Source: Stenotrophomonas maltophilia (GTDB taxonomy: Bacteria > Pseudomonadota > Gammaproteobacteria > Xanthomonadales > Xanthomonadaceae). Taken from it: a stretch of 64,000 bases of DNA. A program made the translations under genes and the position numbers. This document shows, one piece after another, positions 54,242-63,961 of the stretch (position 1 is its first letter; the number at the start of each line of letters is the position of its first letter). A model generated the notes under the pieces. That model made no database searches. It saw only the letters and a program-made list of their open reading frames with translations, and was not told the DNA's origin. Location of the stretch: the NCBI RefSeq assembly GCF_004920835.1, contig NZ_QFHO01000009.1, positions 85,630 through 149,629 of the forward strand. The letters are read 5' to 3'.

Positions 54242-55687
54242 CTACCGCTGCAATGCCCGCCGCCCAGGGGCTTCCTGCAGTGCATCGCTGGCCACCACCA
54301 CTCGGTTGCGGCCACTGCGTTTGGCCTCGTACATCGCCGCGTCGGCACGGGCCATCAGCCGCTCGTAGTCCGGATGACCATCATGGCCGGCGACACCGAT
54401 GCTGGCGGTCAGGCTCAATACCTGGCCGTTGGCCAGCGGTACCGGCGATTGTGCGATCTGCCGGCGCAGGCTTTCGGCAATCACTGCCGCCTGTGATTCG
54501 CTGGCGGCGACCAGCACCACCACGAATTCCTCGCCACCGTAGCGGAACAGATAATCGCTGCCACGGGTGAGCTGGCCGAGCACCCCAGCCACATGCTGCA
54601 GTGCGCGGTCACCCGCATCGTGGCCGTGGCCGTCGTTGATCGCCTTGAAATGATCCAGGTCGAGCAGCAACAGCGAGAACGGCGTACGGTTGCGTGTAGC
54701 CAGCTCGATTTCCCGGCGCAGCACGGTCGGCAGGAAGCGGCGGTTGAGCAGGTTGGTCAGCGCGTCGCTGCCGGCATCGAGTTCGCCGATGCGCTCGAAC
54801 AGCAGGGTCATCAAGGTGCGGATCGCGGCCAGGTCCTCGCGGATCGCTGGCAGCACTGTAAGCCGCTGCGCAGGATCATCGGCGGCGGCCCGCTGCAGGC
54901 AGCCGTCGATACGCGCCATCAGCTGGTCGACCTGCTGTGTCTCGCTGCTCTCGCCGAAGCTGGGAATGCCCTTGTGGGTGAACCACAGGCCAAATTCGGA
55001 AGTGGCCAGGCTGGCGCCGTCGCTGCCCTGCAGATGGCCGGCCAGGGCGTAGAGCAGCGCGTTTTCCCAGTCCAGCAGCAGCGCGCGCTGGCGCTCGCGC
55101 TCGGTGCTGACGTTCTGCACCAGCGAGAACAGCCGGTACGCAGCATCGGCGCGGGTGGAGCGTTCGCGGGCATGGGTGTAGGCCAGGGTCATGCCTTCCA
55201 TGGCGATATCCATGATCGCGCTGAGGCAGTCGATGGCGGCGAACGCAGTGTCGCTGTCCGGCGCATCGTCGCGCAGGCGCACGAACAGTTCATGTTTGAG
55301 CACGCGTGCGCCACGGGTGACCAGGTCGACCGGAATGCCGACGCGGGCGTGCACGTCGCCGATGATCCGTTGCGAGGCCACCGTGTTGGCGATGCCGCTG
55401 GCATCGGTGGTCAGCAGCTGCGCCAGCCAGCGCTGCATGGCCGGCTGCAGGCGCTGCTTGACCTGGTCGTGGGAAAGGAAACGGCGCGCACGGGTGTCCT
55501 GCAGCAGCACTTCGTAGAAGCGTTGGGCCAGGGCCGGTGGGGCATCGGCGGCCGCGGCATGCAGCAGCGCGGTGGCGGCAGGGCCGGCCTGCAGCAGGCA
55601 CTGCTGCCAGGCCTCGGCCAGCGGCTGGCTGGCGTCGTCCAACTGGGGTGGTTCCACGTCGATCTCTGATTGCGTACGGCAAACCAC
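54242..55687 (-). CDS. globin-coupled diguanylate cyclase (DosC-like)
   Basis: 481 aa. An N-terminal globin-coupled sensor domain (residues about 30-175) with the likely proximal haem His113 in IGDVHARVGIP, a middle helical region, then GGDEF domain (about 300-465): DALTNLLNRRF, LLLDLDHFKAIND and active-site GGEEF (384-388). RGSD (375-378) five residues before it is the product-inhibition I-site. It should make c-di-GMP in response to O2 or another gas. Soluble; no TM. Confidence 0.9.
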   Translation of the reverse strand: MVCRTQSEIDVEPPQLDDASQPLAEAWQQCLLQAGPAATALLHAAAADAPPALAQRFYEVLLQDTRARRFLSHDQVKQRLQPAMQRWLAQLLTTDASGIANTVASQRIIGDVHARVGIPVDLVTRGARVLKHELFVRLRDDAPDSDTAFAAIDCLSAIMDIAMEGMTLAYTHARERSTRADAAYRLFSLVQNVSTERERQRALLLDWENALLYALAGHLQGSDGASLATSEFGLWFTHKGIPSFGESSETQQVDQLMARIDGCLQRAAADDPAQRLTVLPAIREDLAAIRTLMTLLFERIGELDAGSDALTNLLNRRFLPTVLRREIELATRNRTPFSLLLLDLDHFKAINDGHGHDAGDRALQHVAGVLGQLTRGSDYLFRYGGEEFVVVLVAASESQAAVIAESLRRQIAQSPVPLANGQVLSLTASIGVAGHDGHPDYERLMARADAAMYEAKRSGRNRVVVASDALQEAPGRRALQR

Positions 55688-55804
55688 GGGTATCGGCCGT
55701 GGCGGCGTGCGGTTGATGGCGGGCTAGCCGACCAGTTTAAGCGCGATGCAGGCTTGCGCGGTGCGCAAAGCACATCGGCACGGCTGCGGCAATGCGTGAA
55801 CGCA

Positions 55805-55823
55805 TTTGAGAATCACTCGCATT
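55805..55823 (+). promoter_or_regulatory. Fur box upstream of the FepA-like receptor
   Basis: TTTGAGAATCACTCGCATT matches 14 of 19 positions of the Fur/Xanthomonas-type consensus AATGAGAATGATTCTCATT. It lies 121 bases before the receptor ATG, so iron repression is likely. Confidence 0.72.
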
Positions 55824-55943
55824 GATGGGAGAATGCGCGCACGGATCGGGCTGTGGCTACCTGCAGCGGCGCTCCGCCTCCCCCTCGTCGTTGCCTCAAG
55901 CCCTTTGCCAGAGGCCCCGTTGCCCTGCCAGAAGGTCCAGATC

Positions 55944-58193
55944 ATGTCCCGAGCCGTTGTCCCTTCGCCGCGCCCGCTGGCGCTCGCCGTTGCCGCCCTG
56001 CTGGCCGGCAGCGCGCTGACCGCCCACGCTGAAACCGACGCCACCGATATCGACACGGTGCATGTCACCGCTTCACAGATCGCACGGCAGGCGCTGGGCA
56101 CCTCGACCATCACCGCCGAGGACATCGCCAAGCGGCCGCCGGCCAACGACATCGCCGAACTGTTGCGGACCATGCCAGGTGTCAACCTGACCGGCAACAG
56201 CGCGTCGGGCCAGTACGGCAACAACCGCCAGATCGATCTGCGTGGCATGGGCCCGGAAAACACCCTGATCCTGGTCGACGGCAAGCGCATCGGCGCGCGT
56301 GATGCTGTGCGCATGGGCCGCAGCGGTGAGCGCAATACCCGCGGTGATACCAACTGGGTGCCGGCGGAAATGATCGAGCGCATCGAAGTGCTGCGCGGCC
56401 CTGCAGCGGCGCGCTATGGCTCCGGTGCTTCCGGTGGCGTGGTCAACATCATCACCAAGCGCCCGACCGGCGATCTGACCGGTGCGGTCGACCTGTATGG
56501 CCTGGTGCCCGAGCACAGCGCCGAAGGCGGCAGCGAGCGCGTCGGCCTGCAGCTGAGTGGGCCGATGACCGACACCCTGTCGTTCCGCTTGTACGGCAAT
56601 CTCAACAAAACCGATGCCGACTCACTGGACCTCAACCGCCAGTACGCCACCAACCCCAACGCAGTGCCGCCAGCCGGCCGCGAGGGCGTCAAGAACCGCG
56701 ACGTCAACGCGCTGCTGCGCTGGGACGTAACCGCCAACCAGGTGGTCGAGTTCGAAGCCGGCACCAGCCGCCAGGGCAACATCTATGCCGGCGACCGCGC
56801 CGTCAGTACCACCGGCACCTCGACACCGATCGATCTGGGGGCTTTGGCCGAGCAGCAGGCCGAGACCAACCGCATGTACCGCAATACCGGCGCGATCACC
56901 CATCGCGGCCGCTGGGGAGACGTGACCTCGCGGGTAACGGCGGCAGTGGAAGCGGTGAACAACTCGCGCATCAATGAAGGCTTGGCCGGTGGCCCGGAAG
57001 GCAGCTTCAACGGCACCGACTGGTCGACCTCGCGCCTGCGCAATTACCAGCTGGACGGCGAAGTGAGCTTCCCGACCACGCTGGGCGGTGCCGAGAACAT
57101 CTGGACGCTGGGCTTCGAGTACCTGGACAGCCGTCTGACCGACCCGTATTCGATGAGCCAGTCCAGCAGCAGCGGCGGCGGCTTCCCGGGGCTGTCGGCC
57201 GACCGTGCGCGCGGCAAGGCCGATGCGCAGACCACCGCTGTATTCGTGGAAGACAACATCTATCTGGGCGAGCGCTGGATCGTTACCCCGGGCCTGCGCT
57301 TCGACCATCACAGCCAGTTCGGCAACAACACCAGCCCCAGCTTCAACGCGCAGTTCCGTATCAACGGCGACTGGGTGGTGAAGGGCGGCATCGCGCGTGC
57401 GTTCAAGGCGCCGAACCTGTACCAGTCGAATCCGGACTATCTGTACTACACCCGTGGCAATGGCTGCCCGAACGCACTGCCGAGCCTGGGTGCCGGCTGC
57501 TACATGCGCGGCAATGCGGACCTGAAGGCGGAAACCAGCCTGAACAAGGAACTAGGCATCGAGTGGGCACCGCAGAGCGGCTGGCAGGCGTCCTTGACGT
57601 ACTTCCACAACGACTACAAGGACAAGATCCAGGCCGGCTACACCCAGATCGGGCTGACTGCCGATACAAAGGGCCGCATCTTCCGCTGGGAGAATGCACC
57701 GAAGGCGATCGTGCAGGGGCTGGAAGGCAACCTGGTGATTCCGCTGCTGGGCGAGCAGGGCAACCGCCTGAAGTGGAGCAACAACTTCACCTACATGGTG
57801 GAGAACGAGAACAAGAGCACCGGCCAGCCGCTGTCGGTGATTCCGAAGTACACGATCAACACGATGCTGGACTGGCAGGCCACCGACAAGCTGTCGCTGC
57901 TGCTGACCGGCACGTTCTATGGCAAGCAGAAGCCGGCTACCACCAACATCAACAATGATCCGCGTTGCACCGGCACCTGCGATCCGTCGATCGCACTGCA
58001 GGATCGCGGTGCGTACAACATCTGGGGCGTGAGCGCACGCTACAAGGTGACCGAGACGGTCAGCTTCGGCTTCGGCGTCAACAACCTGGCCGACAAGCGC
58101 CTGTTCCGCGAGGCCAACAGCAGCGATGCCGGCGCGGCCACCTACAACGAACCGGGCCGCGCCTACTGGGCCAGCCTGCGATTCGGGTTCTGA
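55944..58193 (+). CDS. TonB-dependent siderophore receptor (FepA/PfeA-like)
   Basis: 749 aa. Signal peptide (LALAVAALLAGSALTAHA), TonB box (DIDTVHVTA), plug domain (LLRTMPGVNLTGNS ... QIDLRGMGPENTLILVDGKRI ... RIEVLRGPAAARYGSGASGGVVNIITKRP), and a 22-strand barrel ending in YWASLRFGF. The long NTRGDTNWVPAEMIERIE segment is typical of FepA-type catecholate receptors. Fur box upstream. It probably imports an iron-catecholate. The start is ATG 55944 at the signal peptide. Confidence 0.92.
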   Translation: MSRAVVPSPRPLALAVAALLAGSALTAHAETDATDIDTVHVTASQIARQALGTSTITAEDIAKRPPANDIAELLRTMPGVNLTGNSASGQYGNNRQIDLRGMGPENTLILVDGKRIGARDAVRMGRSGERNTRGDTNWVPAEMIERIEVLRGPAAARYGSGASGGVVNIITKRPTGDLTGAVDLYGLVPEHSAEGGSERVGLQLSGPMTDTLSFRLYGNLNKTDADSLDLNRQYATNPNAVPPAGREGVKNRDVNALLRWDVTANQVVEFEAGTSRQGNIYAGDRAVSTTGTSTPIDLGALAEQQAETNRMYRNTGAITHRGRWGDVTSRVTAAVEAVNNSRINEGLAGGPEGSFNGTDWSTSRLRNYQLDGEVSFPTTLGGAENIWTLGFEYLDSRLTDPYSMSQSSSSGGGFPGLSADRARGKADAQTTAVFVEDNIYLGERWIVTPGLRFDHHSQFGNNTSPSFNAQFRINGDWVVKGGIARAFKAPNLYQSNPDYLYYTRGNGCPNALPSLGAGCYMRGNADLKAETSLNKELGIEWAPQSGWQASLTYFHNDYKDKIQAGYTQIGLTADTKGRIFRWENAPKAIVQGLEGNLVIPLLGEQGNRLKWSNNFTYMVENENKSTGQPLSVIPKYTINTMLDWQATDKLSLLLTGTFYGKQKPATTNINNDPRCTGTCDPSIALQDRGAYNIWGVSARYKVTETVSFGFGVNNLADKRLFREANSSDAGAATYNEPGRAYWASLRFGF

Positions 58194-58220
58194 GCACACG
58201 CGGGTAACGGCCCGCTGCGT

Positions 58221-58318
58221 TCGTCAGGCATGGCCTGGCGCTACGGGGTAGCGCCGGGCCGTGCACGATGGTATCGCCCAGCAATCCGCGCCCCGGTAGC
58301 GCCGGGCCATGCCCGGCG
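58221..58318. repeat. SMAG-type repeats (GGGCCATGCCC subfamily)
   Basis: An inverted copy (CAGGCATGGCCTGGCG then CTAC) at about 58222-58244, a partial GTAG copy at 58248-58265 and a full one, GTAG-CGCCGGGCCATGCCCGGCG, at 58296-58318, between the receptor and the CDF gene. Confidence 0.75.
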
Positions 58319-58411
58319 AAGGTATCGGTGGCCTGCAATGTTATAAACACCGTGATAGTTTCCCAACGCCCTCCGGCGTAGCCTGCCTCCCATCGCAAAG
58401 GAGCTGTTGCC

Positions 58412-59392
58412 ATGGGCCACGACCACGATCACCTGCCATCCGAGATCCGCCACGAGAAACCCTTGTGGTGGGCACTCGGCCTGACCTCCACCTTCCTCGT
58501 TGTCGAAGTGGTGGGTGCGTTCTGGACCAACAGCCTGGCGCTGCTGTCCGACGCCGCGCACATGGCCACCGACGCTTTGGCGCTGATGATCGCGCTGGTT
58601 GCGGTGAGGCTGAGCCGGCGCCCGCCGGATGCGCGTCGCACCTACGGCTATGCACGCCTGGAAGCGCTGGGCGCGATGATCAACGGCGCGATGCTGTTCG
58701 TAGTCGCTGGTTACATCCTGTGGGAGGCGATCGGGCGCTTCCGCGAACCGCAGGAGATTGCCTCCTCCGGCATGCTGGTGATCGCCGCCGCGGGCCTGGT
58801 CATCAATCTGATCTCGATGCGCCTGCTGCAGGCCGGTAGTGGCGAGAGCCTCAACGTGAAGGGCGCCTACCTGGAAGTGTGGGCGGACATGCTTGGCTCG
58901 GTGGCGGTGATTGCCGGCGCGTTGTTGATCAAGTGGACCGGCTGGAAGCCGATCGACCCGATCCTGGCGGTACTGATCGGCCTGTGGGTGCTGCCACGCA
59001 CCTATGTGCTGATGCGCGAGGCGATCAACGTGCTGCTGGAAGGCGTGCCCAAGGGCATGGACGTGGCCAAGGTGCGCGACAGCCTGTCAGGTCATGCCGC
59101 CGTGCTGGACGTGCATGACCTGCATGTGTGGGCGTTGGCCTCCAGCACCCCGGCGCTGACCGCGCACATCGTGATGCGTGATGGAACCGACGCTGATTCA
59201 CTGCGTCGAGAGCTGGGCGGCCGCCTGCACGATGACTTCGGTATCGAGCACGTGACGCTGCAGATCGAGGCGGATCATTGCGGTGAAGCCTGTGGCGAGC
59301 CGGCGCCGGCCAAGGGCGGTGAGCACGAGGGCCATGAAGGCCACGACCACGGCGAGGACGCGCAGGGCCACCGCGGCCACGTGCATCGCTGA
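58412..59392 (+). CDS. cation diffusion facilitator (zinc/cobalt exporter)
   Basis: 326-aa CDF transporter with six TMs. Metal sites: SDAAHMATD in TM2 and EVWADMLGS in TM5. His-rich ends (MGHDHDHLPSEIRHE and GHEGHDHGEDAQGHRGHVHR) bind metal. The cytoplasmic domain carries DVHDLHVWAL. It exchanges cytoplasmic Zn2+ (perhaps Co2+, Cd2+) for protons. Nothing upstream in the spacer was recognised as a metal operator. Confidence 0.93.
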   Translation: MGHDHDHLPSEIRHEKPLWWALGLTSTFLVVEVVGAFWTNSLALLSDAAHMATDALALMIALVAVRLSRRPPDARRTYGYARLEALGAMINGAMLFVVAGYILWEAIGRFREPQEIASSGMLVIAAAGLVINLISMRLLQAGSGESLNVKGAYLEVWADMLGSVAVIAGALLIKWTGWKPIDPILAVLIGLWVLPRTYVLMREAINVLLEGVPKGMDVAKVRDSLSGHAAVLDVHDLHVWALASSTPALTAHIVMRDGTDADSLRRELGGRLHDDFGIEHVTLQIEADHCGEACGEPAPAKGGEHEGHEGHDHGEDAQGHRGHVHR

Positions 59393-59430
59393 TCGAGGAT
59401 GGCGACCGCGCTGGATGATGCCCGGTGCGG

Positions 59431-60105
59431 TCATTCGCCCCGCCGTGAGGCCAGCCGATCCGCCAGCCGGGTCGGCTCCGGCAGCCGGTAACCGCGCAGC
59501 GTGCGCTGCACCCAGTCCAGCGCAGTATCGGCGCTGACCCGATGGCCACCGGCCACGAACAGCGGCTTGCATTTCACCTTGCTGCGCAGCACCCAGCCGA
59601 GCTGCTCGTTACCGTCCAGCAGCGGCGTATGCGCGCCGGCGTCTGTGCCCGGTTCGACGAAGCGGCCCACCAGTTTCGACTTGGCGACGCCGATGCTTGG
59701 CAGGTCGGTGACCACACCGAGGTGAGCGGCCACCCCCAGCCGGCGCGGGTGGCTGATGCCATGGCCATCGACGAACACCAGGTCCGGCGTGCGCGGCAGC
59801 AGCGCCAGCGCGGCCAGCAGCGCCGGCAACTCGCGGAAGCTGAGCAGGCCGGGGATGTAGGGCATCACAGTAGGGATGCGCGCGATTTCCTGCGCCACAG
59901 GCAGCAGCGTCTTCGCATCCAGAAGTACCGCCGCGGCACGGGTGGTGGCGCCGTCATCCTCGAAGCCAACATCCAGCCCGGCCAGCCAGCGCACCGTGCG
60001 TGACAGCCGGTCCTGGCGTTCCACGCGACCGGCCAGCTGGATCTGCTGCTCGCGGGCGGCGGCGACGCTGCCTTCCCAGCGTCCGGGGTCGATCACCGTA
60101 TTCAT
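59431..60105 (-). CDS. nfi: endonuclease V (deoxyinosine 3' endonuclease)
   Basis: 224 aa. Nfi cuts DNA at deoxyinosine, starting repair of deaminated adenine. Key motifs: [12 protein letters not shown] with the catalytic Asp, [10 protein letters not shown] (the P-Y-x-P-G-x-L-x-F-R-E signature), [23 protein letters not shown] and [14 protein letters not shown] 60105 ([10 protein letters not shown]) gives the standard length; ATG 60117 is in frame. It is divergent from gpmA, with a 94-base spacer. Confidence 0.93.
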   Translation of the reverse strand: MNTVIDPGRWEGSVAAAREQQIQLAGRVERQDRLSRTVRWLAGLDVGFEDDGATTRAAAVLLDAKTLLPVAQEIARIPTVMPYIPGLLSFRELPALLAALALLPRTPDLVFVDGHGISHPRRLGVAAHLGVVTDLPSIGVAKSKLVGRFVEPGTDAGAHTPLLDGNEQLGWVLRSKVKCKPLFVAGGHRVSADTALDWVQRTLRGYRLPEPTRLADRLASRRGE

Positions 60106-60199
60106 TGGTTGCAGCATCGCATGTGTGGGGCCACGGCGCGGTGAGCGGCGCCCGGGGCTACAATGGCGGCCTGCCTTTCCTCGCGTTGGAGACCCTGCA

Positions 60200-60949
60200 G
60201 TGACCCGTAAACTCGTACTGTTGCGCCATGGCCAGAGCCAGTGGAACCTGGACAACCGCTTCACCGGCTGGGTCGATGTCGACCTGACCGAACAGGGGCG
60301 CGGGGAAGCGGCCGCCGCTGGTCGCCTGATGCGCGAGGAAGGCCTGCAGTTCGACGTCGCCCACACCTCCGTGCTGAAGCGCGCCATCCACACCCTGCAG
60401 GGTGCACTGGCCGAGCTGGAACAGGACTGGCTGCCGGTGAACAAGTCCTGGCGCCTCAACGAACGCCATTACGGTGGCCTGCAGGGCCTGGACAAGGCCG
60501 AGACCGCCGCCAAGCACGGCGAGGATCAGGTCAAGGTGTGGCGTCGTTCGTACGACATCCCGCCGCCGGCCATGGACCTGGAAGATCCGGGCCACCCGAT
60601 CCATGACCGCCGCTACGCCGGCCTGGATCGCAACGCGCTGCCGGGCACCGAATCGCTGGCGACCACCCTGGATCGCGTGCTGCCGTACTGGCACGACGCC
60701 ATCGCGCCGCAGCTGAAGGACGGCAAGACCGTGCTGGTCACCGCCCATGGCAATTCGCTGCGCGCGCTGTACAAGTACCTCAACAACGTGTCGCGCGAGG
60801 AAATCCTCGAGCTGAACATCCCGACCGGCATTCCGCTGCTGTTCGAGTTGAACGACGACCTGACGGTGAAGTCGTTCCGCTACCTGGGCGACCCGGAAGC
60901 GGCCCGCAAGGCCGCTGAAGCCGTGGCCAACCAGGGCAAGGCGAAATAA
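60200..60949 (+). CDS. gpmA: 2,3-bisphosphoglycerate-dependent phosphoglycerate mutase
   Basis: 249 aa. Interconverts 3- and 2-phosphoglycerate in glycolysis. Phosphohistidine in [19 protein letters not shown] loop, and second active-site His in [14 protein letters not shown]. The start is GTG 60200 (family begins [15 protein letters not shown]); no ATG is suitable. TACAAT at 60159-60164 may be its -10. A terminator follows at 60955. Confidence 0.96.
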   Translation: MTRKLVLLRHGQSQWNLDNRFTGWVDVDLTEQGRGEAAAAGRLMREEGLQFDVAHTSVLKRAIHTLQGALAELEQDWLPVNKSWRLNERHYGGLQGLDKAETAAKHGEDQVKVWRRSYDIPPPAMDLEDPGHPIHDRRYAGLDRNALPGTESLATTLDRVLPYWHDAIAPQLKDGKTVLVTAHGNSLRALYKYLNNVSREEILELNIPTGIPLLFELNDDLTVKSFRYLGDPEAARKAAEAVANQGKAK

Positions 60950-60954
60950 CAACG

Positions 60955-60978
60955 AAGGGCCGGCGCAAGCCGGCCTTT
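60955..60978 (+). terminator. gpmA terminator
   Basis: GGCCGGC, GCAA tetraloop, GCCGGCC (60958-60964 with 60969-60975), flanked by AAG and TTT, just after the gpmA stop. Confidence 0.75.
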
Positions 60979-60984
60979 CGATTT

Positions 60985-61076
60985 GTAGAGTCAGGCCATG
61001 CTCGATTGCTCTCCGTTCCGGGTTCATGACCCCTGCGGCAAGAGACCAGCAGCAGTCGAGCACGGCTCGACTCTAC
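60985..61076. repeat. SMAG-type repeat pair between gpmA and the M13 peptidase
   Basis: GTAG-headed copy from 60985 (GAGTCAGGCCATGCTCGATT, imperfect) and an inverted copy at 61050-61076 (AGTCGAGCACGGCTCGACT then CTAC), about 40 bases apart. Confidence 0.65.
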
Positions 61077-61158
61077 AGAAGCGGTGCCCTGTGACCTTTG
61101 GCGGTCCCCGCCGCGGGCCTGCCCGGCTACCCTGTGAAATTACCCGCAGGAGAGCCTC

Positions 61159-63252
61159 ATGAACTTCCGCAACCTGGCCCCGTTGGGCCTGACCATCGCC
61201 ATCGCCGCCTCGCTGGCTGCCTGTGGCAAGAATGAAACCGCGCCGGCCGCCAACGCCGACGCCAAGCCGGCCTTCGACCAGTCGCAGATCAAGACGCCGC
61301 TGATCTCGCTCAACAGCGCCGACCTCGATCCGGCCATTTCGGCCTGTACCGACCTCAATGGCTTCGTCAACAGCAAGTGGCTGAAGGCCAACCCGGTGCC
61401 GGGCGACCAGACCACCTGGGGCAGCTTCGAGATCCTGCGCGAGCGCTCGCTGGAAGTGCAGCACGCACTGGTGCAGCAGGCCGCCGCCAGCCAGGCCAAG
61501 GCCGGCTCGGTGGAAGCCAAGATCGGTGACATCTGGAAGACCGGCAACGATGAAGCCAAGATCGAAGCCGCTGGCCTGGCCCCGCTGCAGCCGCAGCTGG
61601 ACAAGATCACCGCGCTGAACGACACCGCCGCCATCACCCAGTACCTGCGCGACAGCCAGGCCGAGGGCAAGGGCGTGCTGTTCTCGCTGTTCGCCAATGC
61701 CGATTACAAGGATTCGGCCAACGTCATCGCCTACGTCGGCCAGGGCGGCCTGGGCCTGCCGGAGAAGGGCTACTACTTCGACGACGCGCAGGCGAAGATC
61801 CGCGACGCCTACGTGGCCTACATCGCGCAGGTGCTGACGCTGTCCGGCGTGGACGCGGCGCAGGCTGCCGAACAGGCCAAGGCGGTGATGGCCTTCGAAA
61901 CCCGCCTGGCCAAGGCCTCGATGTCGCGCATCGAAATGCGTGACCCGGCCAAGCGCTACAACCCGCTCAGCGCCGCCGACGCCGACAAGCTGACCCCGAA
62001 CTTCAGCTGGACCGCGCTGTTCGACACCCTGAAGGTGCCGGCCGCGCAGAAGTTCTCGCTGGCGCAGCCGGGCTTCTTCGGTGAAATGGACAAGATGCTC
62101 GCCGACGTGCCGGCCAGCACCTGGCAGGCGTACCTGCGCTTCCACACCATCGACGACGCCTCGCCGTACCTGAGCAGTCAGTTCGAGAAGGCCAACTTCG
62201 ATTTCTATGGCACCACCCTGCGTGGCCAGAAGGAAATGCAGCCGCGCTGGAAGCGCGTGCTGGAGTCGGTCAACGGCGGCATGGGTGAAGCCCTGGGCCA
62301 GCTGTACGTCGACGCCGTGTTCCCGGCCGAGTCGAAGGTCGCCATGCAGCACCTGGTGGAAAACCTGTCGCAGGCGCTGAAGGCGCGCCTGGAGCAGCTG
62401 CCGTGGATGGGCGAGGAAACCAAGAAGAAGGCGCTGGAAAAGTGGGCCAGCTTCACCCCGAAGATCGGTTACCCGGACAAGTGGCGTGAGTGGACGGGCC
62501 TGCAGACCAGCGGTGACAGCTACCTGGGCAACATGCAGGCAGCGCGTGCGTTCAACTACCGATACATGCTGGACAAGATCGGCAAGCCGGTGGACAAGAC
62601 CGAGTGGGGCATGACCCCGCAGACCGTCAACGCCTACTACAACGCCACCAAGAACGAGATCGTGTTCCCGGCGGCGATCCTGCAGGCGCCGTTCTTCGAC
62701 GCCAAGGCCGATCCGGCGCTGAACTATGGCGGCATCGGTGCGGTCATCGGCCACGAGATGATGCACGGCTACGATGACTCGGGCAGTCAGTTTGCCGCCA
62801 ACGGCAACTTCGACAACTGGTGGACCGACGCTGACCGCAAGGCCTTCACCGAGCGTACCGACCAGCTGGTCGCGCAGTTCGATGGCTACGAGTCGGTGCC
62901 GGGCGTGTTCGTCAAGGGCAAGCTGACCCTGGGCGAAAACATCGGTGACCTCGGTGGCCTGACCGTGGCGTATGACGCGCTGCAGATGGCGCTGAAGGAA
63001 GACCCGAAGGCGAACGTGGAAGTCGACGGCCACAGCCAGGACCAGCGCTTCTTCATGAACTGGGCCACCGTGTGGCGCCGCAACTTCACCGATGGTGAGC
63101 TGCGTGTGCGCCTGAACACCGACCCGCATGCCCCGGCCAACTTCCGTGCCAACGGCGCGCCGTCGAACATGCCGTCGTACGCCGCTGCATTCCAGTGCAA
63201 GGCCGGTGACGCGATGGTGCGTGCCGACGACAAGCGCGTGGTGATCTGGTAA
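61159..63252 (+). CDS. M13-family (neprilysin/PepO-like) zinc metallopeptidase lipoprotein
   Basis: 697 aa. The N-terminus has a lipobox (SLAAC) so it is probably a lipoprotein of the periplasm side. Peptidase_M13 N- and C-domains: zinc motif HEMMH at residues 532-536 (VIGHEMMHGYDDSG), third ligand Glu near 593 in GENIGDLGG, and the C-terminal CKAGDAMV with terminal Trp, as usual. It degrades oligopeptides under about 40 residues. Length and order match the family well. Confidence 0.93.
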   Translation: MNFRNLAPLGLTIAIAASLAACGKNETAPAANADAKPAFDQSQIKTPLISLNSADLDPAISACTDLNGFVNSKWLKANPVPGDQTTWGSFEILRERSLEVQHALVQQAAASQAKAGSVEAKIGDIWKTGNDEAKIEAAGLAPLQPQLDKITALNDTAAITQYLRDSQAEGKGVLFSLFANADYKDSANVIAYVGQGGLGLPEKGYYFDDAQAKIRDAYVAYIAQVLTLSGVDAAQAAEQAKAVMAFETRLAKASMSRIEMRDPAKRYNPLSAADADKLTPNFSWTALFDTLKVPAAQKFSLAQPGFFGEMDKMLADVPASTWQAYLRFHTIDDASPYLSSQFEKANFDFYGTTLRGQKEMQPRWKRVLESVNGGMGEALGQLYVDAVFPAESKVAMQHLVENLSQALKARLEQLPWMGEETKKKALEKWASFTPKIGYPDKWREWTGLQTSGDSYLGNMQAARAFNYRYMLDKIGKPVDKTEWGMTPQTVNAYYNATKNEIVFPAAILQAPFFDAKADPALNYGGIGAVIGHEMMHGYDDSGSQFAANGNFDNWWTDADRKAFTERTDQLVAQFDGYESVPGVFVKGKLTLGENIGDLGGLTVAYDALQMALKEDPKANVEVDGHSQDQRFFMNWATVWRRNFTDGELRVRLNTDPHAPANFRANGAPSNMPSYAAAFQCKAGDAMVRADDKRVVIW

Positions 63253-63278
63253 CCGATCGCAGGTGATGCGTGAAGCAG

Positions 63279-63307
63279 AAGGCCCGGCGAACGCCGGGCC
63301 TTTTTTT
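63279..63307 (+). terminator. M13 peptidase terminator
   Basis: GGCCCGGC / GCCGGGCC stem (63281-63288 with 63293-63300), GAAC loop, then seven T. A textbook intrinsic terminator. Confidence 0.9.
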
Positions 63308-63316
63308 GTCTGATCG

Positions 63317-63339
63317 GTAGCGTCGGGCCATGCCCGGCG
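63317..63339. repeat. single SMAG-type repeat
   Basis: GTAG then CGTCGGGCCATGCCCGGCG, directly after the M13 terminator and just before the end of the convergent HD-GYP gene. Confidence 0.75.
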
Positions 63340-63343
63340 GATC

Positions 63344-63961
63344 TCAGGCCAGCGCCGGTTCCTGCGCCAGCATGCGATGGAAGCGCTGCAGCACGTAGGG
63401 ATCGATCAGGCCGCCGGATTGCTCGTCGATGATCCGCAGCACCTTTTCGTGCTCCATCGCGGTGCGATAGGGGCGCACGCTGGTCATCGCGTCGTAGGCA
63501 TCGGCGATGGTGACGATGCGTGCACCGAGTGGAATGTCCTCGCCGCGCAGGCCGTCGGGATAGCCACTGCCATCGAAGGCCTCGTGATGGGTACGGATCA
63601 GCCGTGCCACCGGTACGGCATCGCTGCGGCCGGTGGCCATGAAAATATGCTCGCCACGCACCGGATGCTCGCGCATGATCGCGCGCTCCTCGTCGGTATG
63701 CCGGCGCGGGGCCAGCAACACATCGTCGGGAATGCCGATCTTGCCGATGTCGTGGAAACGGGCGGCCAGGCCGATCTGCGCGCAGGCTTCATCGTCGAGG
63801 TCGCAGCGTGCGGCCAGGCGCTGTGCGAGCAGGCCGACGCGGTCGCAGTGGTGGCGGGTGTAGGCGTCGCGCATCTGCAGCGACATCGAGAGGGCATCGA
63901 TCAGGCAGGCCTGCGCATGCAGCAGGTCGGGGGCGGGTACGGCGTCAGGGAACATGGTCAT
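63344..63961 (-). CDS. HD-GYP domain c-di-GMP phosphodiesterase
   Basis: 205 aa, a stand-alone HD-GYP domain. Metal/active-site motifs: ARFHDIGKIGIPD (HD at 70-71), REHPVRGEHI, THHEAFDGSGYPDGL (HH 125-126, GYP 133-135) and VTIADAYDAM. All key residues are present, so it is probably active, hydrolysing c-di-GMP to GMP or pGpG. No receiver or sensor domain is fused. The start is ATG 63961; nothing is known of its promoter as the window ends 39 bases later. Confidence 0.9.
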   Translation of the reverse strand: MTMFPDAVPAPDLLHAQACLIDALSMSLQMRDAYTRHHCDRVGLLAQRLAARCDLDDEACAQIGLAARFHDIGKIGIPDDVLLAPRRHTDEERAIMREHPVRGEHIFMATGRSDAVPVARLIRTHHEAFDGSGYPDGLRGEDIPLGARIVTIADAYDAMTSVRPYRTAMEHEKVLRIIDEQSGGLIDPYVLQRFHRMLAQEPALA

